Origin: Oscillospiraceae bacterium
GTDB lineage: Bacteria > Bacillota > Clostridia > Oscillospirales > Ruminococcaceae
DNA: 64,000 nucleotides
Direction: 5' to 3'
NCBI GenBank assembly: GCA_020054675.1
Contig: JAIHAL010000003.1
Location: 124,001-188,000, forward strand
Shown: positions 1 to 7,972 of the stretch, piece after piece
Numbering within the stretch: position 1 is the first letter of the stretch
Layout: every line of letters starts with the position of its first letter
Notes under the pieces: model-generated
Told to the model about the DNA's origin: nothing
Database searches by the model: none
The model's input: the letters and a program-made list of their open reading frames with translations, nothing else
Program-made: the position numbers and the translations under genes

Positions 1-2
1 CT

Positions 3-1631
3 TTTATAAGCAGTCCGGATGCGCTGAAGAACCTTGAAACCAAGAAAGATTATCTTATCATGCTCTGTCTTGGAATCGTACTTTTTACGCTTTTCAGAAC
101 ATCCTTGCAGTACCTTACAAATATCCTTTATGAAAAGACCTCTCAGGAAATGATTTATAAGATTAGAAACTATCTTTACGAGAATGTCCAGCGCCAAGAC
201 ATGCGTTTCTATGACAGAAACAGAACGGGCGACCTTATGACGCGCCTTTCCGGTGACCTTGATATGGTGCGCCATGCAATTGCGTGGATTGTAAAAACTT
301 TCTTGGAAGCCCTTTCGCTTTTTGTAATATCAGTAGTATACTTTTTCATGCTTGACCCGCTGATGGCACTTTGTCTTTTGGCGCTTACTCCCGCAATATT
401 TTTAATAGCCCTTGCTTTCAGGAAAAAAGTAGGCCCAATGTATGTGGATTTGAGGGAAAGACTTTCAATCCTTAACACCGCGGCTCAAGAAAATATTTCA
501 GGAAACCGCGTTGTAAAGGCTTTTGCAAGGGAAGATTATGAAATTGAAAAATTCGGTGAGAAAAATAAGGATTTTTCTGATGCAAATAAAAAGGCTGCAA
601 TGACATGGCTTGCATATTTTCCGTATCTTGAAACCACTTGTCAGGCCCTTGGAGTAGTAATGCTTTTCGTGGGCGGCATTTTTGTAATGAACGGCAGAAT
701 GAGCTTTGGCGAATTTGCTGCTTTTAACGGAATGATATGGACAATAGCAAACCCCATGAGGATGTTTGGAAACCTTATAAACGACCTTCAACGCTTTATG
801 GCATCGGCAAACAAGATTATAGAGGTTTACTATGCAAGGCCTATAATCATTGACCGTCCGGATGCCGTTGACCATAAGGAAAGGTTTAAAGGCGAAATTG
901 AATTCAAAAATGTAAGCTTTAAGTATGACAACACAACCGTGCTTGAAAATATAAGCTTTAAAATAAATCCCGGCGAAACGGTTGCGATTATGGGCGAAAC
1001 TGGAAGCGGAAAGACCAGCCTTGTAAATCTTATACCGAGATTTTACGACGCAACCTCCGGCGAGGTGCTTGTGGACGGGATAAATGTGCGTATGCTTAAG
1101 CTGAATCAGCTTCGCGGGAATATAGGCATGGCAACTCAGGATGTTCTGCTTTTTTCCGATACGATAGACGGAAATATTGCATTTGGAAATTCAAGCATGC
1201 CTGAGAATGAGGTTAAGAAGTATGCAAAGCTTGCGGCGGCGGATGAATTCATAAGCAAAATGCCGGAAGGCTATGAAACCATAATCGGCGAGCGCGGAGT
1301 GGGACTTTCCGGCGGGCAAAAGCAGAGGATTTCGCTTGCAAGAGCGCTTGCAATAAAGCCGGCAATTTTAATTCTTGACGATACAACTTCGGCGGTTGAC
1401 CTTGAAACGGAAAAATACATACAGGAAAGCCTTAAATCGCTTGATTTCCCTTGCACAAAGATAATAATAGCGCAAAGGATTTCCTCCACTAAGGATGCCG
1501 ATAAGATAATCATCTTAAAAGATGGAAAAATTGCCGAAATGGGAACCCATGACGAGCTTTTAAGGCTTGGAGGTTATTATTCGGAGGTATTCAGCCTTCA
1601 AAATGAGGGCTTTGAAAAGGTAGGTGCGTAA
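3..1631 (+). CDS. ABC transporter half-transporter (permease-ATPase), degenerate-site subunit, 5' partial
   Basis: The reading frame is open from the window edge, so the true start lies upstream; the first in-frame ATG at 60 falls inside the membrane domain. The visible part is an exporter-type membrane domain followed by a nucleotide-binding domain. Walker A (GETGSGKT) is near nt 993 and the signature LSGGQKQR is canonical. Walker B reads LILDD: Asp (nt 1380-1382) stands where the catalytic Glu normally is, and the H-loop His is Gln (AQR, nt 1473-1475). In heterodimeric exporters of the TM287/288, BmrCD and LmrCD type, one subunit carries just such a degenerate site. The partner follows 3 nt after the stop, so the two very likely form one heterodimer. 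Substrate unknown; drug or lipid export is the family norm. Confidence 0.93.
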   Translation, partial: FISSPDALKNLETKKDYLIMLCLGIVLFTLFRTSLQYLTNILYEKTSQEMIYKIRNYLYENVQRQDMRFYDRNRTGDLMTRLSGDLDMVRHAIAWIVKTFLEALSLFVISVVYFFMLDPLMALCLLALTPAIFLIALAFRKKVGPMYVDLRERLSILNTAAQENISGNRVVKAFAREDYEIEKFGEKNKDFSDANKKAAMTWLAYFPYLETTCQALGVVMLFVGGIFVMNGRMSFGEFAAFNGMIWTIANPMRMFGNLINDLQRFMASANKIIEVYYARPIIIDRPDAVDHKERFKGEIEFKNVSFKYDNTTVLENISFKINPGETVAIMGETGSGKTSLVNLIPRFYDATSGEVLVDGINVRMLKLNQLRGNIGMATQDVLLFSDTIDGNIAFGNSSMPENEVKKYAKLAAADEFISKMPEGYETIIGERGVGLSGGQKQRISLARALAIKPAILILDDTTSAVDLETEKYIQESLKSLDFPCTKIIIAQRISSTKDADKIIILKDGKIAEMGTHDELLRLGGYYSEVFSLQNEGFEKVGA

Positions 1632-1634
1632 ATA

Positions 1635-3419
1635 ATGTCAAGAAATAAATTTGATATCGACGAAGAGCTTGAATCCCCATTTGACATACGACATTTTAAG
1701 CGTTCAATGGTGTACATAAAAAAGCATGCAAAAAAGATGATAGCGGCTTTGCTGCTTAGTGGTGCAGCTGCGGTAATTGCGCTTTTTGCACCGGTTATAG
1801 TTCAGTATGCGCTGGATAAAACAATCCCGCAGAAAAACTTCCCGCAGCTTGTTTTGCTTTCGATTTTGCTTTTGGCAACCATTATTTTGAGCGTGCTTTT
1901 GTCAAAAATTCGTTCCCAGATAATGACCGTTGTCAGCCAAGATATAATTTTTGACATAAGGAGCGACCTTTTCAAGCATCTGCAAAAGCTCCCGTTCCAA
2001 TATTATGATGACCGTCCGCACGGAAAAATACTTGTAAGGGTTATAAATTATGTAAACTCCGTGTCCGATGTGCTTTCAAACGGAATTATAAACTTCATAC
2101 TTGAAATCTTCAATATCATTTTCATCATGATATTCATGTTTGCAACCTGTTGGCGTCTAGCACTCGTGGTGGTTGCGGGACTTCCTGTATTTGCGGCAAT
2201 AATGATGTCTATAAAGACAAAGCAGAGGAGAGCATGGCAGGCGGTATCAAATAAAAGCTCCAATCTTAACGCTTATCTTCATGAAAGCATAGTCGGAGTA
2301 AGGATTACGCAGATTTTCACAAGGGAAGAAGAAAATGCGGGGATATTTGAAAAGCTTTCAAGCGCCTACCGCAAGGCTTGGATGCACGCACAATATTATT
2401 CGCAGGCAATTTGGCCTATTGTAGATAATATATCCACAATGGTCAGCGCAGCGATATATCTTGTGGGACTTTTAATTATCGGCCCTTCAACTGTTTCGCT
2501 TGGCGTTATAGTTTCAATGGGAAGCTATGCTTCAAGATTCTGGCAGCCGATTATAAACCTTTCAAACCTTTACAACTCTTTTATAAACACAATTGCATAC
2601 CTTGAAAGAATTTTTGAAACCATTGACGAGCCTGTTACGGTTGATGATGAGCCGGATGCTTATGAACTTCCCGAAATCAAAGGAAATGTCAGCTTTGAAA
2701 ATGTTACTTTTGGATATGATGAAGGCAAAAATGTGCTTGAGAACCTTTCTTTTGATGTCAAGGCAGGGGAAAGCATAGCGCTTGTCGGCCCGACCGGAGC
2801 CGGAAAAACCACAATAGTAAACCTCATTTCGCGTTTTTATAATGTTACCGGCGGAAAGATTACCATTGACGGGCATGATATTTCAAAAGTGACATTAAAA
2901 TCCCTGCGTTCGCAGATGGGCATAATGCTTCAGGACAGCTTTATATTCAGCGGAACCATTGAGGACAATGTCAGGTACGGAAAGCTTGATGCAACCAAGG
3001 AAGAAATTGTTGCCGCCTGCAAGACAGTATGCGCGGATGAATTTATAGAGGCATTTAAGGATGGCTATCAGACCGAGGTGAACGAGCGCGGCTCAAAGCT
3101 CTCGCAGGGGCAAAAGCAGCTTATTTCGTTTGCAAGGACTTTGCTTGCCGACCCGAAGATACTGATTCTTGACGAGGCCACATCATCAATTGACGCAAAG
3201 ACGGAAAGACTGCTCCAGCAGGGCATATTGGAGCTTTTAAAGGGCAGGACTTCGTTTATTATAGCTCACAGGCTTTCGACCATTAAGAATTGCGATAAAA
3301 TCATGTATGTTTCCAATAAAGGCATAACGGAATGCGGAACCCATGAGGAATTGCTTGCAAAGAAAGGCGATTATTACAAGCTTTATACAGCCCAGCATGA
3401 GGAAAGGGAAACAGCGTAA
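1635..3419 (+). CDS. ABC transporter half-transporter (permease-ATPase), catalytic-site subunit
   Basis: A full-length 594-aa exporter-type half-transporter: six predicted membrane segments in residues 1-330, then an ATPase domain. Walker A is GPTGAGKT, Walker B is LILDEATSS with the catalytic Glu, and the H-loop is AHRLST, all canonical. The signature is LSQGQKQL (nt 3099-3119), deviating from LSGGQ. This complements the upstream subunit: the site made from this Walker B/H-loop and the neighbour's LSGGQ is consensus, while the other site combines the neighbour's altered Walker B and H-loop with this altered signature. The asymmetry supports an obligate heterodimer. A strong hairpin terminator follows directly. 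Transported substrate cannot be read from the sequence. Confidence 0.95.
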   Translation: MSRNKFDIDEELESPFDIRHFKRSMVYIKKHAKKMIAALLLSGAAAVIALFAPVIVQYALDKTIPQKNFPQLVLLSILLLATIILSVLLSKIRSQIMTVVSQDIIFDIRSDLFKHLQKLPFQYYDDRPHGKILVRVINYVNSVSDVLSNGIINFILEIFNIIFIMIFMFATCWRLALVVVAGLPVFAAIMMSIKTKQRRAWQAVSNKSSNLNAYLHESIVGVRITQIFTREEENAGIFEKLSSAYRKAWMHAQYYSQAIWPIVDNISTMVSAAIYLVGLLIIGPSTVSLGVIVSMGSYASRFWQPIINLSNLYNSFINTIAYLERIFETIDEPVTVDDEPDAYELPEIKGNVSFENVTFGYDEGKNVLENLSFDVKAGESIALVGPTGAGKTTIVNLISRFYNVTGGKITIDGHDISKVTLKSLRSQMGIMLQDSFIFSGTIEDNVRYGKLDATKEEIVAACKTVCADEFIEAFKDGYQTEVNERGSKLSQGQKQLISFARTLLADPKILILDEATSSIDAKTERLLQQGILELLKGRTSFIIAHRLSTIKNCDKIMYVSNKGITECGTHEELLAKKGDYYKLYTAQHEERETA

Positions 3420-3420
3420 A

Positions 3421-3455
3421 AAAATCCCGCCGTTTTTAAAGCGGCGGGATTTTTA
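3421..3455. terminator. Bidirectional rho-independent terminator
   Basis: Stem CCCGCCG / CGGCGGG flanked by A-tract and T-tract (extended stem AAAATCCCGCCG with CGGCGGGATTTTT). It lies between the convergent ABC transporter operon (+) and mnmM (-) and can end transcription from both sides; its right edge touches the mnmM stop codon. Confidence 0.9.
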
Positions 3456-4022
3456 TCTGCCTTTGTAAATAAAAACCGGAAACGGAGGGCAGTTTGGGCG
3501 GTTTGCAAACTGACTTACAAGCACGGTAAATCTTTTGCAGTCGATTGTTTTAAAATATTCAAGCAAAGCATCGCGCTCCTCAAAGCCGGTATCTCTGCCG
3601 TAGTAAATGCAAAGGCTCATAACCCCATCAGGCTTTAAAAGCTCCAAACCGGCCTCTATTGCCTTTATGCTTGTTTCCGGACGGGTGGAAATTTTGTGGT
3701 TCCCGCCGGGAAGCCATCCAAAATTGAAGGTTATGCAGGAAACGCTTTCTTTTTCGGCATAAAGTCCCATGTTGTGGTGGCTTTCAAGGATTGCCCTGCC
3801 GATTTTGTCAAGCCCTTCTTTTTGCAGCAGGGCATTTGTGCTTTCAACTGCTTCTTGTTGTATGTCAAAGGCAAGCACCTTGCCGCTATCGCCCACAAGG
3901 CGGCAGAGAAAAGCGGTGTCATTGCCCCTGCCGGCGGTTGCATCAATGCAGAAATCCCCCGGCTTTACGTTTTCGGAAATGAATTTATGCGCTAATGAAA
4001 GCGCGCTGAAAGAATCTGTCAT
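3453..4022 (-). CDS. mnmM: tRNA (mnm5s2U34) methyltransferase, MnmM/YtqB family
   Basis: A 189-aa class I SAM-dependent methyltransferase. Motif I is DATAGRGNDT (residues 23-32), with an acidic residue after the next strand (AFDIQ), the family-typical FNFGWLPGGNH, and the C-terminal GFEERDALLEYF segment. These are hallmarks of the YtqB group (older name: putative rRNA methylase), now linked to the last methylation step of mnm5s2U at the tRNA wobble position in Gram-positive bacteria lacking MnmC. The start ATG has AAAGGAG just upstream. A hairpin separates it from the ECF gene upstream, so it may be transcribed by read-through or from its own unrecognised promoter. Family assignment is firm; the exact tRNA substrate is taken from the family. 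Confidence 0.85.
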   Translation of the reverse strand: MTDSFSALSLAHKFISENVKPGDFCIDATAGRGNDTAFLCRLVGDSGKVLAFDIQQEAVESTNALLQKEGLDKIGRAILESHHNMGLYAEKESVSCITFNFGWLPGGNHKISTRPETSIKAIEAGLELLKPDGVMSLCIYYGRDTGFEERDALLEYFKTIDCKRFTVLVSQFANRPNCPPFPVFIYKGR

Positions 4023-4032
4023 ATGTTCTCCT

Positions 4033-4062
4033 TTGCAAAAACAAAGCCGCCGTAAGGCGGCA
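4033..4062 (-). terminator. Rho-independent terminator after the ECF S-component gene
   Basis: On the minus strand a GCCGCC-TTAC-GGCGGC hairpin is followed by TTTGTTTTT. It lies 10 nt after the ECF gene stop and before the mnmM ribosome binding site, so it may end the Cache-cca-coaX-ECF transcript, fully or partly. Confidence 0.7.
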
Positions 4063-4071
4063 GAATTTTTA

Positions 4072-4725
4072 TTAAATCTGTTTTTTTCTGATAACAGGTA
4101 TTATTTTGCTGAAAGCTATTGCAACTACTCCCGCAAGCACGGCTTCCATTATGCCGTTTGTAGCCACGACTCCAAGCAGAATTCCCACAAGCGCGGAAAA
4201 AGCTATGCCGTTTGCCTCAGCAAATTGATGTCCAAAGAAAAGATAAATTCCGCCAAGCACAAGGAATGTATGGAGCAGCGTCCCCAAAACCGCGGCAAGA
4301 GGGTAGGCAATGAATCCCTTTTTGTCAAATTTAAGGAAAAGCTTAACCATAAGCGCCGTTGCAAGTCCAAGAAGAATTCGCGGAACAAAGCAGATAAGCA
4401 AGCTTAAAAGGCTTCCTTTGTCCGAGCCGGGAACAGCGTATGCTGGAGTCCAAACAAAAGCAATGGCAGGATTCGGCGGAATGAAAGTCCAAACGATGAA
4501 GCTGAGCAGTCCGCATACAAATCCCATGAATGTGCCGGGTTTAGTGCCCATTACAACAGCTGCAACGATTACCGGAAGATGGGCCAGCGTTGCAACGATA
4601 GGGCCTACCGGCAATGAACCAAGCGGAGTGAAGGCCATTATGGCCTCAATTGCCACAAGCAGCGAAAGCTGGACCATTACCACTGTGTTTTTTCTTTGTG
4701 CAGACGGTGTTTGATTTGTTGACAT
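4072..4725 (-). CDS. ECF transporter S component, probably pantothenate (PanT-like)
   Basis: A 217-aa, highly hydrophobic protein with about six membrane segments and the layout of substrate-binding (S) components of energy-coupling factor transporters, including the early hydrophobic stretch ending in PVGPIVATLAHLPV and a conserved Gly-rich middle. S components capture a vitamin and need the shared EcfA/A'/T module, which is not in this window. Its position just downstream of coaX (62 nt gap, same strand) points to pantothenate, the substrate of CoaX; this is inference from context. GGGAGG lies 9 nt before the ATG. Other substrates such as another vitamin or its precursor cannot be excluded. 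Confidence 0.8.
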   Translation of the reverse strand: MSTNQTPSAQRKNTVVMVQLSLLVAIEAIMAFTPLGSLPVGPIVATLAHLPVIVAAVVMGTKPGTFMGFVCGLLSFIVWTFIPPNPAIAFVWTPAYAVPGSDKGSLLSLLICFVPRILLGLATALMVKLFLKFDKKGFIAYPLAAVLGTLLHTFLVLGGIYLFFGHQFAEANGIAFSALVGILLGVVATNGIMEAVLAGVVAIAFSKIIPVIRKKQI

Positions 4726-4787
4726 GAAAAATTCCTCCCTGCTGCCTCTCCTTTAAATCCAAAGGATGAAGCGCAAATTTTAGCAAA

Positions 4788-5558
4788 TTATGTATTCTTT
4801 TTATAAATCATATAAAGCCCTTCGGATAAAAGGCTGTCGTCCACCGTAATTTCCCTGCGGCAATGCGGGATTATCGTTGAGGCAAGGCCGCCTGTCGCCA
4901 CCACAAAAGCATCTTCACCAAGGACTTCTTTGTAGCGGTCTATCATCCCGTCAATCATGCTTGCCGTACCGAGTATTATTCCGGATTTCATTGCGTCAAT
5001 AGAGTTTTTTCCAATCACAATATTTCCAGCGATTTCGGTGTTTATGTGCGGCAGCTGAGCCGTAGAGGATGAAAGCGCCTTTAATGACACTTTTACTCCC
5101 GGCAGAATCGAACCGCCAAGGAATGCCCCGTCCCTGTCCAAAGCCGAAATGGTCGTTGCCGTACCCATATCAAAAATTATTGTTGGAGTAGGGTATTTTG
5201 CAAGCGATGCCACTGCCGCGCAAACCAAATCGCTGCCCAAGATTGCAGGGTCATCAATTTTAATGTTAAGTCCGGTTTTTATTCCGGCGCTTACAAGCAA
5301 AACCCTGCATTTTAAAAGCTTTTTGATTGCGGCTTTGAGGGTAGGGGAAAGCGGGGGAACTACGCTTGAAATTATGGCTCCGTCGAATTGTGAGGCATTA
5401 TAGCCGTAAAGGCGCAGAATATCCGCGAGTTCGATTGCATACTGATCCTCCATTTTTGAGGCTTCGGTTGCAATTCTTGAAGTAAATTTAAGGGTATCGT
5501 TTTCGTCATAAGCGCCGAGCACGATATTTGTGTTTCCAACATCGACGGTAAGAACCAT
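4788..5558 (-). CDS. coaX: Type III pantothenate kinase
   Basis: A 256-aa ASKHA-fold kinase catalysing ATP-dependent phosphorylation of pantothenate, the first step of coenzyme A synthesis. The N-terminal phosphate motif DVGNTN (residues 6-11), FDMGTATTIS and GGSILPG motifs identify the type III enzyme. The usual GxDR motif reads GSDLV here. The frame stays open to an upstream start at 5606, but the ATG at 5558 (MVLTVDVGNTN) matches the family N-terminus and has GGAAAGGA upstream, so I chose it. It sits between cca and an ECF S component on one transcript, suggesting uptake plus phosphorylation of pantothenate as a unit. Confidence 0.93.
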   Translation of the reverse strand: MVLTVDVGNTNIVLGAYDENDTLKFTSRIATEASKMEDQYAIELADILRLYGYNASQFDGAIISSVVPPLSPTLKAAIKKLLKCRVLLVSAGIKTGLNIKIDDPAILGSDLVCAAVASLAKYPTPTIIFDMGTATTISALDRDGAFLGGSILPGVKVSLKALSSSTAQLPHINTEIAGNIVIGKNSIDAMKSGIILGTASMIDGMIDRYKEVLGEDAFVVATGGLASTIIPHCRREITVDDSLLSEGLYMIYKKNT

Positions 5559-5618
5559 TTTGACTAATCCTTTCCGAAAAGCTAAGATTATATAAAAAGA
5601 CTGCAATTTGCATTTTTA

Positions 5619-6947
5619 TTATATCATATCCTGCAAGATTGTCAATAAAATATCTTTTTTGTTTTCAAAGCGGCCGTCTATTACGCCTTGAAGCAAAAAA
5701 TCCAGCTTTTGTCCGATTTCCTTGCCCTTAAATCCCATTTGTACAAGGTCGCTGCCGTTTACGGCAAGGTTTTTGAGCGAAAAGCATTCGTTTTTTTCTA
5801 TGATTTCCTTTGCCTTTGCTTCGCAAAGTGAAATTGTTTCAAGGATTTCTTTGCAAAAATCGTTTTTTGCGCTGTTGTCGGCGCGCGAAACATCAAGGAG
5901 CTGGAAAAAAGCCTCTTCTCCAAGCTTTGAAAGCATGCGCTTGATTTGCTTTTCATCGTCTGACGGATTAAAGCAATGGCTTTTTATCAAAAGGACAACG
6001 CGTTCCAAGGTTCCGTTGTCAAATTTAAGCCTTTTTAAAATCCTTTGCGCTTTTTCGGCGCTCTTTTTTTCGTGACCGTAAAAATGTCCTTCGCCGTCCT
6101 TCATAAAAAAGCAATCAGGCTTTCCTATGTCGTGCAGCAGCATTGCAAGCCTTATTATCGGGTCATTTTTTGCTTCTGACACACACGTGCATATATGCTC
6201 CCAAACGTCGTATTTATGGTATCTGCTGTGCTGCAAAAAGCCTACGCACGGCTTTATTTCGGGAATGATGACTTCAATGACTTCCGTACATTCCATCAGC
6301 ACTTTTTTTGCATTTTTGCCGCAAAGCAGCTTTAACAGTTCAGCGGATATCCTTTCGGCTGAAATTTCGCGAAGAAGCTCTTTTGAAGCAAGAAGCGCCT
6401 CCAAGGTTTCCTTTTCAAAATCAAATCCAAGGGTTGATGCAAACCGAAGTCCTCTTAAAATCCGCAAGGCATCCTCATCAAAGCGCTTTTGAGGATTTCC
6501 CACACAGCGCAGGATTTTTTGCTCCAAATCATTTTTTCCGCCAAAAAGGTCTATAAGTCCTGTTTTGGGCGAATAAGCCATTGCGTTTACGGTAAAATCG
6601 CGCCTTGCAAGGTCCTCATTCAAATTTGCGGAAAAATCCACACTTTGCGGGCGCCTGTGGTCAAGATATTCCCCGTCGGAACGGTATGTGGTTATTTCTA
6701 CGCTCTTTCCATCGTTCAAAACCGTTATCGTTCCGTGCTTTAAGCCCGTCGGAATGCATTTGAATTCATTTAAACACTGCATCATCTGCTCCGGCAGAGC
6801 ATTTGTAGTAATATCATAATCAGAAGGGATTTTTGAAAGCAGCAAATCCCTTACGCAGCCTCCGACAATAAAGGCTTCAAATCCGTTTTTTTCAAGAGTA
6901 TTTATTAAAACCTCAACATAATGCGGAATAAAAAATTCTGTTTTCAT
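5619..6947 (-). CDS. cca: CCA tRNA nucleotidyltransferase (class II) with HD domain
   Basis: A 442-aa enzyme that adds or repairs the 3'-CCA end of tRNAs. The nucleotidyltransferase head shows GGCVRDLLL (residues 29-37) and the metal-binding DYD (43-45), followed by the RRDFTVNAMAY and ERISAELLKLL motifs typical of class II enzymes. An HD domain (LLHDIGKP, His272-Asp273) lies after it, as in many bacterial CCA enzymes. Start ATG overlaps the stop of the upstream gene by one base (TAATG), indicating translational coupling. Poly(A) polymerases share the head domain, but the compact length and Clostridial context favour CCA addition. Confidence 0.93.
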   Translation of the reverse strand: MKTEFFIPHYVEVLINTLEKNGFEAFIVGGCVRDLLLSKIPSDYDITTNALPEQMMQCLNEFKCIPTGLKHGTITVLNDGKSVEITTYRSDGEYLDHRRPQSVDFSANLNEDLARRDFTVNAMAYSPKTGLIDLFGGKNDLEQKILRCVGNPQKRFDEDALRILRGLRFASTLGFDFEKETLEALLASKELLREISAERISAELLKLLCGKNAKKVLMECTEVIEVIIPEIKPCVGFLQHSRYHKYDVWEHICTCVSEAKNDPIIRLAMLLHDIGKPDCFFMKDGEGHFYGHEKKSAEKAQRILKRLKFDNGTLERVVLLIKSHCFNPSDDEKQIKRMLSKLGEEAFFQLLDVSRADNSAKNDFCKEILETISLCEAKAKEIIEKNECFSLKNLAVNGSDLVQMGFKGKEIGQKLDFLLQGVIDGRFENKKDILLTILQDMI

Positions 6948-7870
6948 TATATTCCTGCCTTTTTAAAAGAATGCCTGAAAAGCAAAAGGGTAATAATCAG
7001 CATTACCGGAAGAACAGCAGCAAGTGATGAAACGGCTGAATTTCTCATTGAATAAATTTCTCCTTCCGGAACAGCTGCCATTATTATTTTATCCTCATTT
7101 TTTTTATATCTTACAATGGATTTTTTCCCTGCCAAAGCGGCAATAAACATTCCGTTTTCAGAAGAAAAGCTTTCCTTGGGAATTTGCACGCCTTTTGAAA
7201 TCATGGCTTTGTCGCTGTGGCTTAAATATTTGTAAGAATTTAAATCAATTATTGCAGTATAGCCGTTTTCAAGCATAAAATCCTCTGCGCAAACCGAGGA
7301 AATATTATAAAAGCTCATAATTGCCCTAAGATATGTGGGCGTGGAGCTTATTTGAACCACTCCCGGTTTATCAAGTCGAGGGACTCCGGTGTAAAAACGT
7401 TTTGTGCCCGATACATCCTCAGTTATTGTCATTGAAAAGCTCTTGTTTTGTATTGCAGGCAAAAAATCCGGGATGTGATTGCCTGAATCGGAAGCATTTG
7501 CGGCATAAGCCGAAGTGGATGCTATTATATTTCCGTTTTCATCGGAGATGTTTATTTCATCAAGCCCAAGTGCAATTCTTGTTTCTTCAAGCGACTCCAC
7601 GTCCTTTAAGATGGATGGGCTTTCAAGAATCATTATTGAAAGGGCTTTTGCCTTTGAGAGGCTGTCATCTTTGAGCTGTGCAACGAGGGTATCTGTTTCG
7701 GTTTGATTTTTCTTTATTTTTTCCTCTATTTGTTCAAGCTTTGAGTTCATTGAACTGCATATCCGGTCCCATTCGATTGTTCCCACCCAATAATATGTCA
7801 GCATTGAAAGCAAAACCGATGCAATCATAAATCCCAAAGCGACAAACAGGTAATTTTTTTTAGTTTTCAA
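6947..7870 (-). CDS. Membrane-anchored protein with Cache-like extracellular sensor region, no output domain
   Basis: 307 aa: a membrane segment at about residues 9-30, a coiled-coil-like stretch (about 38-75), an extracytoplasmic region of about 200 residues, and a second membrane segment near 280-300 with a short basic tail (RHSFKKAGI). The outer region has features of dCache/PAS-like ligand sensors: ISDENGNIIAST, a GVPRLD strand, AIIDLNSYKYLSHSD and MAAVPEGEIYSMRN. Normally a HAMP plus kinase, cyclase or methyl-accepting output follows the second membrane helix; here the protein stops. TTG start with GGGGGTGG 5 nt upstream. First gene of the cca-coaX operon and coupled to cca. Function unknown; the domain call is from pattern only. 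Confidence 0.7.
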   Translation of the reverse strand: MKTKKNYLFVALGFMIASVLLSMLTYYWVGTIEWDRICSSMNSKLEQIEEKIKKNQTETDTLVAQLKDDSLSKAKALSIMILESPSILKDVESLEETRIALGLDEINISDENGNIIASTSAYAANASDSGNHIPDFLPAIQNKSFSMTITEDVSGTKRFYTGVPRLDKPGVVQISSTPTYLRAIMSFYNISSVCAEDFMLENGYTAIIDLNSYKYLSHSDKAMISKGVQIPKESFSSENGMFIAALAGKKSIVRYKKNEDKIIMAAVPEGEIYSMRNSAVSSLAAVLPVMLIITLLLFRHSFKKAGI

Positions 7871-7890
7871 AATTCCACCCCCGTATTTTC

Positions 7891-7919
7891 ATTATACTAT
7901 CCGCAATGACATAATTCAA
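7891..7919 (-). promoter_or_regulatory. Sigma-A promoter for the Cache-cca-coaX-ECF operon
   Basis: On the minus strand TTGAAT (7914-7919), 17-nt spacer, TATAAT (7891-7896), placed about 20 nt before the TTG start at 7870. Confidence 0.75.
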
Positions 7920-7926
7920 GTATAAT

Positions 7927-7962
7927 AAAAATCCGCCGAACTGTATACTCGGCGGATTTTTA
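7927..7962 (-). terminator. Terminator at the end of the dcw cluster (after ftsZ)
   Basis: 9-bp stem ATCCGCCGA / TCGGCGGAT with a 9-nt loop, A-tract on one side and T-tract on the other. It lies 10 nt past the ftsZ stop; the poly-A/poly-T flanks would let it work in both directions. Confidence 0.9.
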
Positions 7963-7972
7963 TTATTTTTTA

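Noticed and set aside
3769-4407. 212-codon open frame on the plus strand
   Set aside because: Antisense across mnmM, a terminator and the ECF gene; no family resemblance.
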